A stretch of 64,000 nt of DNA from Bordetella parapertussis. GTDB lineage: Bacteria > Pseudomonadota > Gammaproteobacteria > Burkholderiales > SG8-41. The notes under the pieces were generated by a model, which worked only from the letters and a program-made list of their open reading frames with translations, was not told where the DNA came from and ran no database searches. The position numbers and the translations under genes are program-made. Position 1 is the first letter of the stretch; each line of letters opens with the position of its first letter. Shown here piece by piece: positions 1-9,303 of this stretch. Location of the stretch: NCBI GenBank assembly GCA_945885345.1, contig CAMCYP010000001.1, forward strand, positions 1-64,000, in the 5' to 3' direction.

Positions 1-1160
1 ACTTTCACGCGCTGCACGGTGTCGCCGGCGAGGTGGGTCCACACCAGCGCATCGCGCACCAGCTTGTCGACGCGAGCATGCATCATGCAGCCTTCGGGGC
101 CATGGATTTCCATATTGGCCTTGGTCACGCGCTGCACGACTTCCTGCGAGTAATTCATCACCAGCACGTTGTTGCCGACATCCGGCAGCTTGCGGTCGCG
201 CTCCCAGGCGGTGCGCAGCACGAATGAACGCAGCGCTTCGGTCAGCATGTACATCTCGTTCAGTTTCAGCTGCACCAGCTGGTGATCGATGACGTATTTT
301 CCGGCACGCTTGTAGCTTTTGGCAAAATGCATCGCCATGCCCACTGCGTCGTCGCAGATACCCAGCGCATTGGCCGCCAGTTCGATATCGCCGAACTCGG
401 ACTTGTCGGTGGCGCGCGCCTTGACGCCGCCGTTGACCTCACCCACCACGTTGGCATGGGGTACGCGCGCGTTTTCGAAAATCAGCTCGCCGTTCTGGTA
501 GAACCGCCAGCCGCGCTTGTTGAACACCTTGCCGATGCGGAACCCCGGCGTGTCGCGCGGGATCAGGAACATCGTGCTGCCCTCGCGGATACCGACTTCG
601 GGATTGGTCCGTGCATCGACAAAAAACAGCTTGGCGACGCTGCCGTTGGCGATGAACATTTTGCTGCCGTTGAGGACCCACTCGTCGCCATCGCGTTCGG
701 CACGCAGTTTCCAGCCGGCCTTGAGATCGTTTTCCGGCGGCATGCGGTTGTCGGAACCGGCATTGGCTTCGGTACCACCCTTGCCGAGCACAAACCCGTC
801 GTCGGCCATGAACGGCTTGAGAAAACGTTCCTTCTGGTCCTTGGTGCAGGACGCGGCAATCAGGTGGCTCCATTTCCAGCACTGGCTGAAAGTTTTCGAG
901 ACTGAACTGTCGCCGCGCGCCAGCTCCGCCATCACCAGTGCCTGCGTCACGAAATCGGCTTCATGTCCGCCCCACTCCTTGGGCACGGCCAGCGTGCGAA
1001 AACCGAGTGTCGAACCGCGCTTGATGATGTCCCAGTCGAAAGTGGCCTTGGGGTCGGCGATCTGGTCGCGCGCCAGCGACATCGGGCGGATTTCTTCCTC
1101 GGCAAACCGCCGGGCTTCCATCTGCCAGCCACGCTGCTCTTCGTTCAACGAAAAATCCAT
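1..1160 (-). CDS. Acyl-CoA dehydrogenase (3' end outside window)
   Basis: Flavin-dependent acyl-CoA dehydrogenase: alpha,beta-desaturation of an acyl-CoA, with electrons passed to ETF. The frame opens at ATG 1160 (MDFSLNEEQRGW) and stays open to base 1, so at least 386 codons are present. The family is usually 380-400 residues, so only a short C-terminus is missing. Seen: an FAD/substrate-loop signature GGTEANAGSDN near residue 155 and the C-terminal helix VDKLVRDALVWTHLAGDT near the edge, typical of the family. It follows the second acyl-CoA dehydrogenase by 44 bp on the same strand, so the two are probably co-transcribed. The substrate cannot be told from sequence. Confidence 0.93.
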   Translation of the reverse strand, partial: MDFSLNEEQRGWQMEARRFAEEEIRPMSLARDQIADPKATFDWDIIKRGSTLGFRTLAVPKEWGGHEADFVTQALVMAELARGDSSVSKTFSQCWKWSHLIAASCTKDQKERFLKPFMADDGFVLGKGGTEANAGSDNRMPPENDLKAGWKLRAERDGDEWVLNGSKMFIANGSVAKLFFVDARTNPEVGIREGSTMFLIPRDTPGFRIGKVFNKRGWRFYQNGELIFENARVPHANVVGEVNGGVKARATDKSEFGDIELAANALGICDDAVGMAMHFAKSYKRAGKYVIDHQLVQLKLNEMYMLTEALRSFVLRTAWERDRKLPDVGNNVLVMNYSQEVVQRVTKANMEIHGPEGCMMHARVDKLVRDALVWTHLAGDTVQRVK

Positions 1161-1170
1161 TACGATTCCC

Positions 1171-1200
1171 CAGAATTAATTAATATAATCAATAACTTGT
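1171..1200 (-). repeat. AT-rich intergenic motif, copy 1
   Basis: Read on the minus strand this is AAGTTATTGATTATATTAAT plus flanks, a degenerate copy of the motif whose best copies share AAGTATTTGTTTTTA. It fills most of the 44-bp gap between the two acyl-CoA dehydrogenase genes. Confidence 0.4.
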
Positions 1201-1204
1201 GAGT

Positions 1205-2440
1205 TTACCGCGAATAGCCGGCAACGGCCTCGGCCACCACCAGCGGCGCGGCGAGATCGCAATCCACCGAATGCTGCAGCACCAGCGTGTCGTGCACGTA
1301 TTTCTGCAGCGGCATGTCACGCATCACGCCCATCGCGCCGAAACACTCCGCCGCCTCCAGCGTTGCACGATGCAGCGACTGTGCGGTAAAAGTGCGCGCC
1401 ACTACGTGCCACGGCAGGTCATTCACGCTGCGTTCATTGACCGCTTCCGGATGATCCGTGATCCAGGCGGCTTTCATGGTCAGTGCGCGCGCTGCCTCAA
1501 GCTGGATCGCAACGTCTGCGAGCTTCATGCCAATGGCTTGATGCTCGACGATATGACGGCCACCCTGCCAGCGCATCTTGGCGTAATCGACCGCCGCTTC
1601 ATACGCAGCCCGCGCCACGCCGACATTCACCGCCGCGGTCTGCACCGTACGGCGCGCAATCAGCCCGGACTGCAGCAGACGATGCGCGGCATCGGTCGCG
1701 AGCACGTCGTCTGCGCCAACCTTGCAGTTTTTCAGCATCACGGCGGCGACTGCGCCATGGTGCCAGCGCGTACGCTCCCCGCCGCCGCCAAACGCCGGCA
1801 GTTCCTCATTCACTGAAAGGCCCTTGACGTCACTGCCGATCAATACGGTCACCGTGCCCGGCGCATCGGCAATCTTGGCCTGCACGATGAAGAGTCCGGC
1901 CACCGGGGCATTCGCCACGAACGGCGCCAGCCCGTTGATCGTCCAGCCTTTGCCGTCACGCTCAGCAATGACTTCAGGCGCACCGATCACGTCAGCATCC
2001 GCCGGCACCGCGTGGTGATAGCTCCAGCCGAGTTCGGCATTCTCGTCACGTGCAACCAGCGCCAGATGAAAACGCTCCCCCGCTTCGAATTTCGGCAGCC
2101 AGCGTTTGCGCTGTGCTTCATTCATGGCCTCATGCACGGCACGTGCCAGCACCGCGGTCTCACCCAGCACCATCGCCAGATCGACGTCACCCGCGGCAAT
2201 CTCTTCCAGCAGCACGCAGCAGGTCAGCAAGTCAGCACCTGCACCGCCCGCCGTTTCCGGCAGTGCCAGTCCACGCAGGCCCATTTGCGACAACTGGTCG
2301 AGCAACCCGGTCATCAGCGGTTTCTCGAACGGCTCCAGCCGTTTCGGATCAATGGCAGCAGGTTTGACTTCCTGGTTGACGAAATCGCGCACGGCATCAC
2401 GAAACTCCAGTTGCTCCGCCGTCAGTTGCAGGTCATACAT
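1205..2440 (-). CDS. Acyl-CoA dehydrogenase family protein
   Basis: A 411-residue acyl-CoA dehydrogenase. The order is the usual one: N-terminal helical domain (MYDLQLTAEQLEFRDAVRDF), central beta domain (about 120-230) and C-terminal helical domain with CFGAMGVMRDMPLQKYVHD near residue 375. Two oddities: the central loop that normally reads TEPxxGSD is instead ELGWSYHHAVPADAD, and the usual RD before the last helix reads HD, so the substrate or activity may be unusual. ATG 2440 is preceded by AGGA about 13 bp away. It lies upstream of a second acyl-CoA dehydrogenase, 44 bp apart; such pairs often form heteromeric enzymes or act on successive CoA esters. Confidence 0.9.
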   Translation of the reverse strand: MYDLQLTAEQLEFRDAVRDFVNQEVKPAAIDPKRLEPFEKPLMTGLLDQLSQMGLRGLALPETAGGAGADLLTCCVLLEEIAAGDVDLAMVLGETAVLARAVHEAMNEAQRKRWLPKFEAGERFHLALVARDENAELGWSYHHAVPADADVIGAPEVIAERDGKGWTINGLAPFVANAPVAGLFIVQAKIADAPGTVTVLIGSDVKGLSVNEELPAFGGGGERTRWHHGAVAAVMLKNCKVGADDVLATDAAHRLLQSGLIARRTVQTAAVNVGVARAAYEAAVDYAKMRWQGGRHIVEHQAIGMKLADVAIQLEAARALTMKAAWITDHPEAVNERSVNDLPWHVVARTFTAQSLHRATLEAAECFGAMGVMRDMPLQKYVHDTLVLQHSVDCDLAAPLVVAEAVAGYSR

Positions 2441-2488
2441 TTCGGGATGCGTCCTTCCTGTTATGAATGGGATATTGCTGTGCTTGCA

Positions 2489-3463
2489 TTACTGCGGATC
2501 TATTCCTGCGGCACGCGCCATCTTGATCCATTTACCGATCTCGGATTTGATGAATGCATCATGCTCTTCAATCGAGCTGCCGATCGGATCGGCGCCCAGC
2601 TGGATCAGCATCTTGCGGTTTTCCGGGTTGCGGATCGAGGTCGCCAGCGCGCTGTTCAGTTTCTCGGCAATCGGTCGCGGAATGCCCGCGGGGCCGACGA
2701 AGCTGAAGCCGCTACGCACGACAAAACCCGGCAGGCCGGCTTCCTCCATCGTCGGAATCTGCGGCGCGTACTCGGAGCGTGTCGCGCCGGTCTGCGCGAT
2801 CAGCCGCAGCCGCCCCGCAGCGATGTAACCCGTCAGCAAGGGCATGCTCGCAAACTGCATCTGCACCTGTCCGGCAACAAGATCGATCACCGCCGGGCCG
2901 GCACCCTTGTACGGCACGTGCACCAGTTTCGTGCCGGCCATGCTGTTGAGCAGTTCACCCGAAAGGTGGCCGACAGTCCCGCGACCCGACGTCGAATAAA
3001 AAATTTCGCCCGGGCGTTTTTTCGACAGCGCGATGAGTTCCTTGAGATTTTTCGCCGGCAATGACGGATGCAGCACCAGTCCGGAGGGCACGTCGACAAT
3101 CAGGCCCAGCGGAGTGAAGTCCTTCAGCGTGTTGAAAGGCATTTTCTTGATCATCGCCGGATTGATCACGAAACTCGCCGCCATCAGACCGGTGGTGTAA
3201 CCATCCGGTGCGCTTTTCGCGACGGCATCGCCGCCGATGGTGCCGCCGGCACCCGGCCTGTAGTCCATGACCAGCTGATGGCCGAGCACCTCAACCATTT
3301 TCGGCTGCAGCAAACGGAAAAACACATCGCTGTTGCCGCCGGGCGCTGCAGGATTAATGATGCGGACCGGCTTGCTTGGAAATGTCTGCGCCTGCGCAGC
3401 CTGAAAACACGCCGCCAGCAATGCACTGACGATGACGCGACACCAGGGACTTACACCTTGCAT
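2489..3463 (-). CDS. Bug/TctC periplasmic solute receptor 1
   Basis: Extracytoplasmic receptor of the tripartite tricarboxylate transporter (Bug) family, which binds carboxylates in the periplasm. It has 324 residues, normal for the family. Signal peptide 1-25 ends AAQA|Q. Motifs: VRIINPAAPGGNSD (33-46), DYRPGAGGTIG (67-77, with Tyr in place of the usual Asn of DNRPG), PDGYT (86-90), HVPYKG (182-187). GGAGGAG lies just upstream of ATG 3463. It sits between the SDR gene and the acyl-CoA dehydrogenases, so its ligand probably feeds that pathway (inference). No TctA/TctB is nearby. Confidence 0.93.
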   Translation of the reverse strand: MQGVSPWCRVIVSALLAACFQAAQAQTFPSKPVRIINPAAPGGNSDVFFRLLQPKMVEVLGHQLVMDYRPGAGGTIGGDAVAKSAPDGYTTGLMAASFVINPAMIKKMPFNTLKDFTPLGLIVDVPSGLVLHPSLPAKNLKELIALSKKRPGEIFYSTSGRGTVGHLSGELLNSMAGTKLVHVPYKGAGPAVIDLVAGQVQMQFASMPLLTGYIAAGRLRLIAQTGATRSEYAPQIPTMEEAGLPGFVVRSGFSFVGPAGIPRPIAEKLNSALATSIRNPENRKMLIQLGADPIGSSIEEHDAFIKSEIGKWIKMARAAGIDPQ

Positions 3464-3606
3464 GACTACTCCTCCGTTGCGCGCAGTTATATTTGAATTC
3501 CGGCAATGCGCGACCGCAGATAATGCCCAAAACGGCAGGCAGCGGCAACCGCCACAGACACGTTATGCGCCCGCCCACCACGATACGGACGCATCAATGC
3601 ACCGTC

Positions 3607-4398
3607 TCAGATCAGCCCGCGGGCAATACCACCATCCACCAGGATCGACTGACAAGTCACGTAGCTGGTTTTATGCGAAGCCAGGAAGGCCACCATCGGC
3701 GCAATCTCGTCCGGTTGGCCGAAACGGCCCAGCGGAATTTCATGCGTGAATTCATCAACAATGGCTGCCGCCGGCACTCCGCGTTCCCTGGCCAGTTTGT
3801 CGATGCGATTGGTCCAGAGACTGGTCATGGTACGTCCGGGCGATACCGAATTGACGCGGATGTTGAATGGCTGGAATTCGACGCCCAGCGTTTTCACCAT
3901 GGCGATCAATCCGGCCTTGTGCACGTTCGATACCAGCTGGTGCGGATACGGCATGCGTGGCCCGGCGGCACCAAGGATGACGATGCGTCCCGCGCCGGAT
4001 TTTTTCAGCAATTCCAGCGTGGCGCGGATCACCCGCACCGTGCCCATCACGTTGAATTCGTAATTGGCGTACCAGGCCGCGTCATCCAGCTCCCCGAACA
4101 GCGCGCGCTGGCTGCCGCCCACGGCCGATACCAGGATGTCGAGCTTCACCGTCTGCTGCGCCAGCCATGCCTGCAGCGCCGTGACATCGGCTGCCTTGGT
4201 GACATCCGCAGCGAACCAGCGCACCGGCCGGCCCGCAGCCTGCTCCAGCGCTGCCGCAGCCCGTTTCAGTTTTTCGGCATTGCGCGAACAGATGATGAGG
4301 TCCACGCCCTCTTCAAGCAGCGCCTTTGCGCTCTCGTAACCGATGCCTTCGCTCGCTCCGACCACGAGGGCGGTTTCACCCTTGATACCCAAATCCAT
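3607..4398 (-). CDS. SDR-family oxidoreductase, atypical active site
   Basis: A 263-residue classical-length short-chain dehydrogenase/reductase. The nucleotide-binding glycine motif is GASEGIG (15-21) and the C-terminus has FLASHKTSYVTCQSILVDGG, as in SDRs that bind NAD(P). The usual NNAG is replaced by SAVGG. At the catalytic YxxxK position the sequence reads SNVHK, so the Lys is there but the Tyr is Ser. It may be a non-canonical SDR or use a different acid. ATG 4398 has AGGAT close upstream. The gene follows Bug receptor 2 and precedes Bug receptor 1 on the same strand, suggesting one catabolic transcription unit. Confidence 0.88.
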   Translation of the reverse strand: MDLGIKGETALVVGASEGIGYESAKALLEEGVDLIICSRNAEKLKRAAAALEQAAGRPVRWFAADVTKAADVTALQAWLAQQTVKLDILVSAVGGSQRALFGELDDAAWYANYEFNVMGTVRVIRATLELLKKSGAGRIVILGAAGPRMPYPHQLVSNVHKAGLIAMVKTLGVEFQPFNIRVNSVSPGRTMTSLWTNRIDKLARERGVPAAAIVDEFTHEIPLGRFGQPDEIAPMVAFLASHKTSYVTCQSILVDGGIARGLI

Positions 4399-4509
4399 GT
4401 TGATCCTGTATTAATCCTGCATATCAAAAAAGAAAACGCCGGCAAATCAAGCGGAGGCTCAATGTGCCGGCGCTGCAACTATCCCCGGTTCCCCGGGACG
4501 AACCTGCTG

Positions 4510-5499
4510 TTACTCGACCTTTGCACCCGTCATCTTGATCAGCCTGCCGTACTTCTCGTAATCCACTTGGAGCGTTTTGTTGAACTGGTCCACAGTGCTC
4601 GGTGACGGATCCAGCGCCTGGTTTTCCAGATTCTTGACTACATCCGGCAGCGCCAGCGCCTTGTTGATTTCGGCGTTGAGCTTGTCGATGATCGCCTTCG
4701 GCGTACCGGCTGGCGCGAACACGCCGATCCACGGGCTCATGTCGTAGCCCGGCACTCCGGACTCCGCCAGTGTCGGCACGCCCGGCAAAGCCTTGCTCGG
4801 CTTGGTTGAACCCAGACCCAGGGGCCGCAGCTTGCCGGCACGGATCTGGTTGATCACCGTACCGACCGTGGCAAACGAGGCCTGGGTCTCTCCGGCCAGC
4901 AGTGCGGTCACCTGCGGTGCACCGCCTTTGTACGGCACATGCACGATATTGATGCCGGTCATCGAGATCAGCAGCGCCATCTGCAGATGCGGTGCGCTGC
5001 CGTTGCCAGACGATGAGTAGTTGATCTGCCCCGGCTTCGATTTGGCCAGCGCAATGAACTCCTTGACGTTTTTCACCGGCAGTGACGGATGCACGGTCAG
5101 CACACCCGGCTGTGCCGACAGCATGCCGACACCGGTGAAATCCTTCATCGTGTCGTACGACAGCTTCTTGCCGTAGATGTGCGCGTTGCCGACATGGGTC
5201 GTCGAATGCACCATGATGGTGTAGCCGTCGGGCGGCGCTTTGGCGACGACATCGGCACCGATGGAACCCGAGGCCCCGCCCCGGTTGTCGATCAGAAACT
5301 GCTGGCCCAGCGATTCGGATAGTTTCTGCATGACTATCCGACCCACCACATCGTTCGAGCCACCGGCCGGCCAAGGTATGACCACGCGCACCACTTTCGA
5401 TGGATAGGCCTGCGCCTGCACCAGCGCGGGCGCGCTGCCGAGCGTCGCGGCGATCGCGATCAGTACGGAATTCAGCAAGGGTTTAAAAACGGTTTTCAA
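4510..5499 (-). CDS. Bug/TctC periplasmic solute receptor 2
   Basis: A 329-residue Bug receptor. Signal peptide 1-29 ends ALVQA|Q; the mature N-terminus carries PWPAGGSND (42-50), then DNRGGASGSIG and PPDGYTIMVHSTTHV. The start is TTG at 5499, chosen because AAGGAGGAA lies 5 bp upstream and the signal peptide begins there. It belongs to a trio of close paralogues with receptors 3 and 4: all share the VVIPWP/VVIVFP-type start, HSTTHV or QSTTHV and a C-terminus ending in a TGAK- or SGAR-type motif. This points to tandem duplication. Confidence 0.93.
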   Translation of the reverse strand: MKTVFKPLLNSVLIAIAATLGSAPALVQAQAYPSKVVRVVIPWPAGGSNDVVGRIVMQKLSESLGQQFLIDNRGGASGSIGADVVAKAPPDGYTIMVHSTTHVGNAHIYGKKLSYDTMKDFTGVGMLSAQPGVLTVHPSLPVKNVKEFIALAKSKPGQINYSSSGNGSAPHLQMALLISMTGINIVHVPYKGGAPQVTALLAGETQASFATVGTVINQIRAGKLRPLGLGSTKPSKALPGVPTLAESGVPGYDMSPWIGVFAPAGTPKAIIDKLNAEINKALALPDVVKNLENQALDPSPSTVDQFNKTLQVDYEKYGRLIKMTGAKVE

Positions 5500-5643
5500 G
5501 GCAATTCCTCCTTCAGTTTATTTACCCTGCAAATCAATGTGCAGGTCATCAAATTATGCGTAAAACCCGGTGCCACCACAATGAAATGGGCAAAAAAAAC
5601 GGCGCAGAACGCCGATTTTTTAACATGTGGTCCTTGTGATGCA

Positions 5644-5691
5644 TTAATCCGCCCTGGCTCCGGTCTCCTTGATCAGACGGGCGTATTTGCC
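5644..5691 (-). pseudogene. C-terminal scrap of a Bug receptor
   Basis: On the minus strand these bases read GKYARLIKETGARAD followed by TAA at 5646-5644. This matches the C-termini of the neighbouring receptors (KYAKVIKETGAKVD, YGRLIKMTGAKVE). Upstream, the frame dissolves into glycine/alanine codons with no start or signal peptide. It sits between receptors 2 and 3 and looks like the residue of a deleted fourth tandem copy. Confidence 0.6.
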
Positions 5692-5732
5692 GGCGCGAGC
5701 GCCGGCCCCGTATGCTATTTCTGCTGAACCAC

Positions 5733-6698
5733 TCAGTCTACTTTCGCACCGGTTTCTTTAATGACCTTTGCGTATTTGTCGTAATCGGACTTCAGCCGCA
5801 CCGCAAACTGCTCCGGCGTCATGAACATCGGATCCAGCGTCTGCGAGCTGAGTTTTTCGGCAACACTCTTGTCCTTCAGCGCCTTTTGCAGCTCGGCATT
5901 GAGTTTGTCGATAACGGGCTTGGGTACGTTGGCGGGTGCCAGCGCACCGATCCAGGCCGTGAATTCGTAGCCTTTGACACCGCCTTCGGCAATAGTCGGC
6001 ACCTGCGGATACTGAGTAATCCGTTCGTCGGACGTCACGGCAACGGGGCGCAAGCGCTTGGAATTGATGTGCGGAATTACGGAACCCACAGTGGCCATCA
6101 TCGCCTGCACTTCGCCGGAGGCAATTGCCACCGCAGCGGGACCGCCGCCTTTGTACGGCACATGGACCATCTTGGTGCCGCTCATCGAATTCATCAGTGC
6201 CATGCCGAGATGGACAAAGCTGCCGTTACCGGAAGATGAATAAGTAATTTCGTTGGGGCGCTTTTTGCCGAGATCGATGAATTCCTTGACCGTTTTAACC
6301 GGCAACGAAGGATGCACGACAAGGATGCCGACCTGACGTGCCAGCGGACCGACGCTGGCAAAATCTTTCATCGTGTCGTACGGCAGCTTTTTGTAGAGGT
6401 GCGGATTGCTGACGTGGGTGGTCGAATGCACCATGATGGTGTAACCATCCGGCGCGCTTTTCGCGACAAAATCGGCACCGATCACACCCGCCGCACCGCC
6501 GCGGTTGTCGATCACGAACTGCTGACCGAGGTTTTCGGACATCTTCTGCATTACCAGGCGCCCGACGATGTCGTTGGAGCCACCCGGCGGCCAGGGAATG
6601 ACCACGCGCACCGGCTTGACGGGATAGGCCTGCGCCATTACTGCGACCGGCGCAAGAAACAGGGCCGCCAGGGCCGCAGCCTGAAAAGTTGCTTTCAT
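5733..6698 (-). CDS. Bug/TctC periplasmic solute receptor 3
   Basis: A 321-residue Bug receptor. I chose ATG 6698 over an in-frame ATG 27 codons earlier because it starts a clean signal peptide (1-22, AVMA|Q) and has GGAG 9 bp upstream. Motifs: PWPPGGSND (35-43), DNRGGAAGVIG, PDGYTIMVHSTTHVSNPHLY, VPYKGGGP, C-terminus KVIKETGAKVD. It is a close paralogue of receptors 2 and 4. The gene downstream on this strand is receptor 2, separated by 230 bp that hold a receptor scrap. Confidence 0.94.
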   Translation of the reverse strand: MKATFQAAALAALFLAPVAVMAQAYPVKPVRVVIPWPPGGSNDIVGRLVMQKMSENLGQQFVIDNRGGAAGVIGADFVAKSAPDGYTIMVHSTTHVSNPHLYKKLPYDTMKDFASVGPLARQVGILVVHPSLPVKTVKEFIDLGKKRPNEITYSSSGNGSFVHLGMALMNSMSGTKMVHVPYKGGGPAAVAIASGEVQAMMATVGSVIPHINSKRLRPVAVTSDERITQYPQVPTIAEGGVKGYEFTAWIGALAPANVPKPVIDKLNAELQKALKDKSVAEKLSSQTLDPMFMTPEQFAVRLKSDYDKYAKVIKETGAKVD

Positions 6699-6809
6699 TA
6701 TTGCGTTCTCCAGAATTGACGATTTGTGCTGAACCATGTGCAGGCCGCGGATTATCCGCGAAAACGGCCGGTGTTCCAATTTTTCCGGCCCCCGTATCCG
6801 GAAAAGAAA

Positions 6810-6841
6810 ACGGCCGGGATGCCTGCTGGCATCCCGGCCGT
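6810..6841 (-). terminator. Rho-independent terminator after Bug receptor 4
   Basis: A perfect 14-bp stem (ACGGCCGGGATGCC / GGCATCCCGGCCGT) with the loop TGCT. On the minus strand it is followed by TTTTCTTTT (6809-6801). It lies 36 bp beyond the stop of receptor 4, so receptors 3 and 4 may be transcribed separately. Confidence 0.85.
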
Positions 6842-6876
6842 CGCCTTAAAACACCCGCTGCGGGTATCAGCGCTGC

Positions 6877-7845
6877 TCAGTCAACCCGGGCGCCGCTGGC
6901 CTTGACCACTTTTTCGTACTTGTCGTAATCGGACTTGATCCGTGCAGTGAACTGTTCCGGCGTCATGTGCATCGGATCCAGCGTCTGCGTACCGAGTTTC
7001 GTGGCCACATCAGGATCCGCCAACGCCTTGCCGATCACGGCATTCAGCGCATCGACGATGGCCTTCGGCGTGCCCGCGGGCACAAAGCAGCCCACCCATG
7101 CCGTGAATTCGTAACCCGGCACGAATTCCGCAATCGCCGGCACATCGGGATACTGCGTGGTGCGCTTGTCGGAACTCACGCCCAGGGGCCGAACGCGTTT
7201 CGATTTCAGATGCGGCGTCAGTGATCCGATAGTGGCCAGCATGGCCTGCGTTTCGCCGCCAACCAACGCGGCTCCGGCCGGTCCGCCGCCTTTGTACGGC
7301 ACGTGGATCATCTTGATACCCGCCATTTCCGCCATCAGCGCCATCGACAGGTGAACAAAACTGCCGTTGCCGGCTGAACCGTAGACAATTTCACCGGGCC
7401 GCTTTTTGGCCAGCGCGATGAAATCCTTGCCGGTCTTGGCTGGCAGCGACGGATGCACCACCAGCATGCCCACCTGCCGTGCCAGCGTGGTCACGCCGGC
7501 AAAATCCTTCAACGGATCGTAATTGAGTTTTTTGTAGAGATGCGCGTTGGCGACATGGGTGGTGGACTGCACCATGACCGTGTAGCCGTCGGCGGGGCTT
7601 TTTGCGACGATCTCCGAGCCGATCTGCCCGGCCGCGCCGCCACGGTTGTCGATAATGAACTGTTGCCCCATGATTTCAGAGACTTTCTGGAACACGAGGC
7701 GACCGACGACATCGTTGGAGCCGCCAGGCGGAAACACGATGACAACTCGTACCGGCCTTTCCGGATACTTCTGCGCCAACACAGGAACCGGCAGGACTAA
7801 AATCCCCGCCAGCGCCACCCAGGCAAACCGCATTACTGAGTTCAT
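6877..7845 (-). CDS. Bug/TctC periplasmic solute receptor 4
   Basis: A 322-residue Bug receptor. The frame is open 66 codons further upstream, but ATG 7845 has AAGGAGG 6 bp before it and opens the signal peptide (1-24, PVLA|Q), so it is taken as the start. Motifs: FPPGGSND (38-45), DNRGGAAGQIG, SPADGYTVMVQSTTHVANAH, VPYKGGGP, C-terminus VVKASGARVD. It is followed by a strong terminator. It is divergent from the CoA-transferase at 8046 with a 200-bp shared promoter region, so both may answer to the same signal. Confidence 0.94.
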   Translation of the reverse strand: MNSVMRFAWVALAGILVLPVPVLAQKYPERPVRVVIVFPPGGSNDVVGRLVFQKVSEIMGQQFIIDNRGGAAGQIGSEIVAKSPADGYTVMVQSTTHVANAHLYKKLNYDPLKDFAGVTTLARQVGMLVVHPSLPAKTGKDFIALAKKRPGEIVYGSAGNGSFVHLSMALMAEMAGIKMIHVPYKGGGPAGAALVGGETQAMLATIGSLTPHLKSKRVRPLGVSSDKRTTQYPDVPAIAEFVPGYEFTAWVGCFVPAGTPKAIVDALNAVIGKALADPDVATKLGTQTLDPMHMTPEQFTARIKSDYDKYEKVVKASGARVD

Positions 7846-7931
7846 ACACTCCTCCTTTATATTTATGGGCTCGAAGCCGAATCCATTATGTGTGACATCC
7901 GGGTATGCAATCAACGTCGATTTCCCGCACA

Positions 7932-7951
7932 AGGGACTGTTAACAGGCCCT
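7932..7951. promoter_or_regulatory. Palindrome in divergent promoter region
   Basis: AGGGACTGTTAACAGGCCCT is a 20-bp inverted repeat with one mismatched pair around CTGTTAACAG. It sits between the divergent receptor 4 and CoA-transferase genes. Position and symmetry suit an operator for a dimeric regulator; no regulator gene is adjacent. Confidence 0.4.
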
Positions 7952-8045
7952 GACGCCCACGCGATAAAATGACCGTGACCAGATTTTTTCCCCAATAAAC
8001 AAGCATCGCTGATGCGGCGATGCACAAAATCCGGAGTTTTCACGC

Positions 8046-9263
8046 ATGGCCCTGCCCCTTGAAGGCGTCTCCGTACTCGACCTCACCACGGTGATGGCCG
8101 GCCCGTACTGCACCATGGTGCTTGGCGACATGGGCGCCGACATCACCAAGGTCGAAAATTTCCCCGAGGGCGATGGTTCCCGGCGTTTTGAACCGAAAAT
8201 CAACGATGAGTCCTATTGCTTCGCGGTGCTGAACCGCAACAAGAAGAGCATCGGCATCAATATGAAGGACCCGCGTGGCAAGGAAATCTTCATGAAACTC
8301 GCCGCCAAGGCCGACATCATCACCGAGAATTTCCGGCCTGGCGTGGTGAAAAAACTCGGCATCGATTATGAGACCGTGAGCAAATTCAACCCCGGCGTGA
8401 TCTACGCCTCGATGTCGGGTTTCGGCCAGACGGGGCCTTACGGTCACAAAGGTGGCTTCGACATCGTCGCCCAGGGCATGAGTGGCATCATGATGATGAC
8501 CGGGCACCCCGGCGGCCGTCCGGCCAAGGTCGGCATCGCAATGAACGACATTTCCAGCGGGGTCACTGCGCTCTACGCCATCCTCGGCGCCTACATCGGC
8601 AAATTGCGCAGCGGCAAAGGCCAGTATGTCGAAACCTCGCTGCTCGAAGCCGGGCTGGCGTGGACCCATTGGGAATCCGGTGCGTACTTCGGTGGCGGTG
8701 AAGAACCGCTGGCCACCGGCACAAGACACCGCCGCTCGACACCCTATCAGGCGTACAAGACCCGCGACGGATATGTCACCGTCGGCGCCAACAACAACAA
8801 GCTGTGGGCAAATTTCTGCAACATCACCTGTAACAAGCCGGAATGGCTGACCGACCCGCGCTTCAAGGATTTGCCGTCACGGCTGAAAAACATCGACGAA
8901 CTGGAAGTGGAAATCGAAAAAGTCTTCGCCACCCAGCCGACCGCACACTGGGTCGAAAAACTTGATGCGGCGCAGGTGCCGGGCGGCCCGGTCTACACCT
9001 ACGCGCAGATTCTTGACGATCCGCACATCAAGGCGCGCAACATGGTGGTTGAATATGACCACCCGAAAATCGGCCGCATGAAATCCCTGGGAATCCCGGT
9101 GAAATCCAGCGGCGAGCTGACCGCCATCCGTCAACCGGCGCCCTGGCTCGGGCAGCACACCGAGGAAACCGTGCGCAGCCTCGACTATAAGGACGCCGAC
9201 ATCGCTGCACTGTTTGCCGAGGGCGTGCTCTATGACAAATACCGCGCCGGCCGTAGCGTCTGA
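8046..9263 (+). CDS. Class III (CaiB/BaiF) CoA-transferase
   Basis: A 405-residue member of the formyl-CoA transferase/CaiB family, which moves CoA between carboxylic acids. Seen: [20 protein letters not shown] at 7-26, [13 protein letters not shown] near 97-109 and [10 protein letters not shown] at 163-172, where Asp168 sits at the catalytic aspartate position of the family. Full length for the family. CGGAG lies about 11 bp upstream of ATG 8046. It is divergent from Bug receptor 4, so the receptor may supply the acid that this enzyme activates (inference). sugE follows 40 bp later on the same strand. Confidence 0.93.
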   Translation: MALPLEGVSVLDLTTVMAGPYCTMVLGDMGADITKVENFPEGDGSRRFEPKINDESYCFAVLNRNKKSIGINMKDPRGKEIFMKLAAKADIITENFRPGVVKKLGIDYETVSKFNPGVIYASMSGFGQTGPYGHKGGFDIVAQGMSGIMMMTGHPGGRPAKVGIAMNDISSGVTALYAILGAYIGKLRSGKGQYVETSLLEAGLAWTHWESGAYFGGGEEPLATGTRHRRSTPYQAYKTRDGYVTVGANNNKLWANFCNITCNKPEWLTDPRFKDLPSRLKNIDELEVEIEKVFATQPTAHWVEKLDAAQVPGGPVYTYAQILDDPHIKARNMVVEYDHPKIGRMKSLGIPVKSSGELTAIRQPAPWLGQHTEETVRSLDYKDADIAALFAEGVLYDKYRAGRSV

Positions 9264-9303
9264 TGTCGATATCCTGGCAGCAGAAAAAACAGCGAGGCAA
9301 ATA

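Noticed and set aside
9264-9303. Guanidine riboswitch before sugE
   Set aside because: The gap is only 40 bp and has no ACGR-type hairpins or ykkC-like structure.
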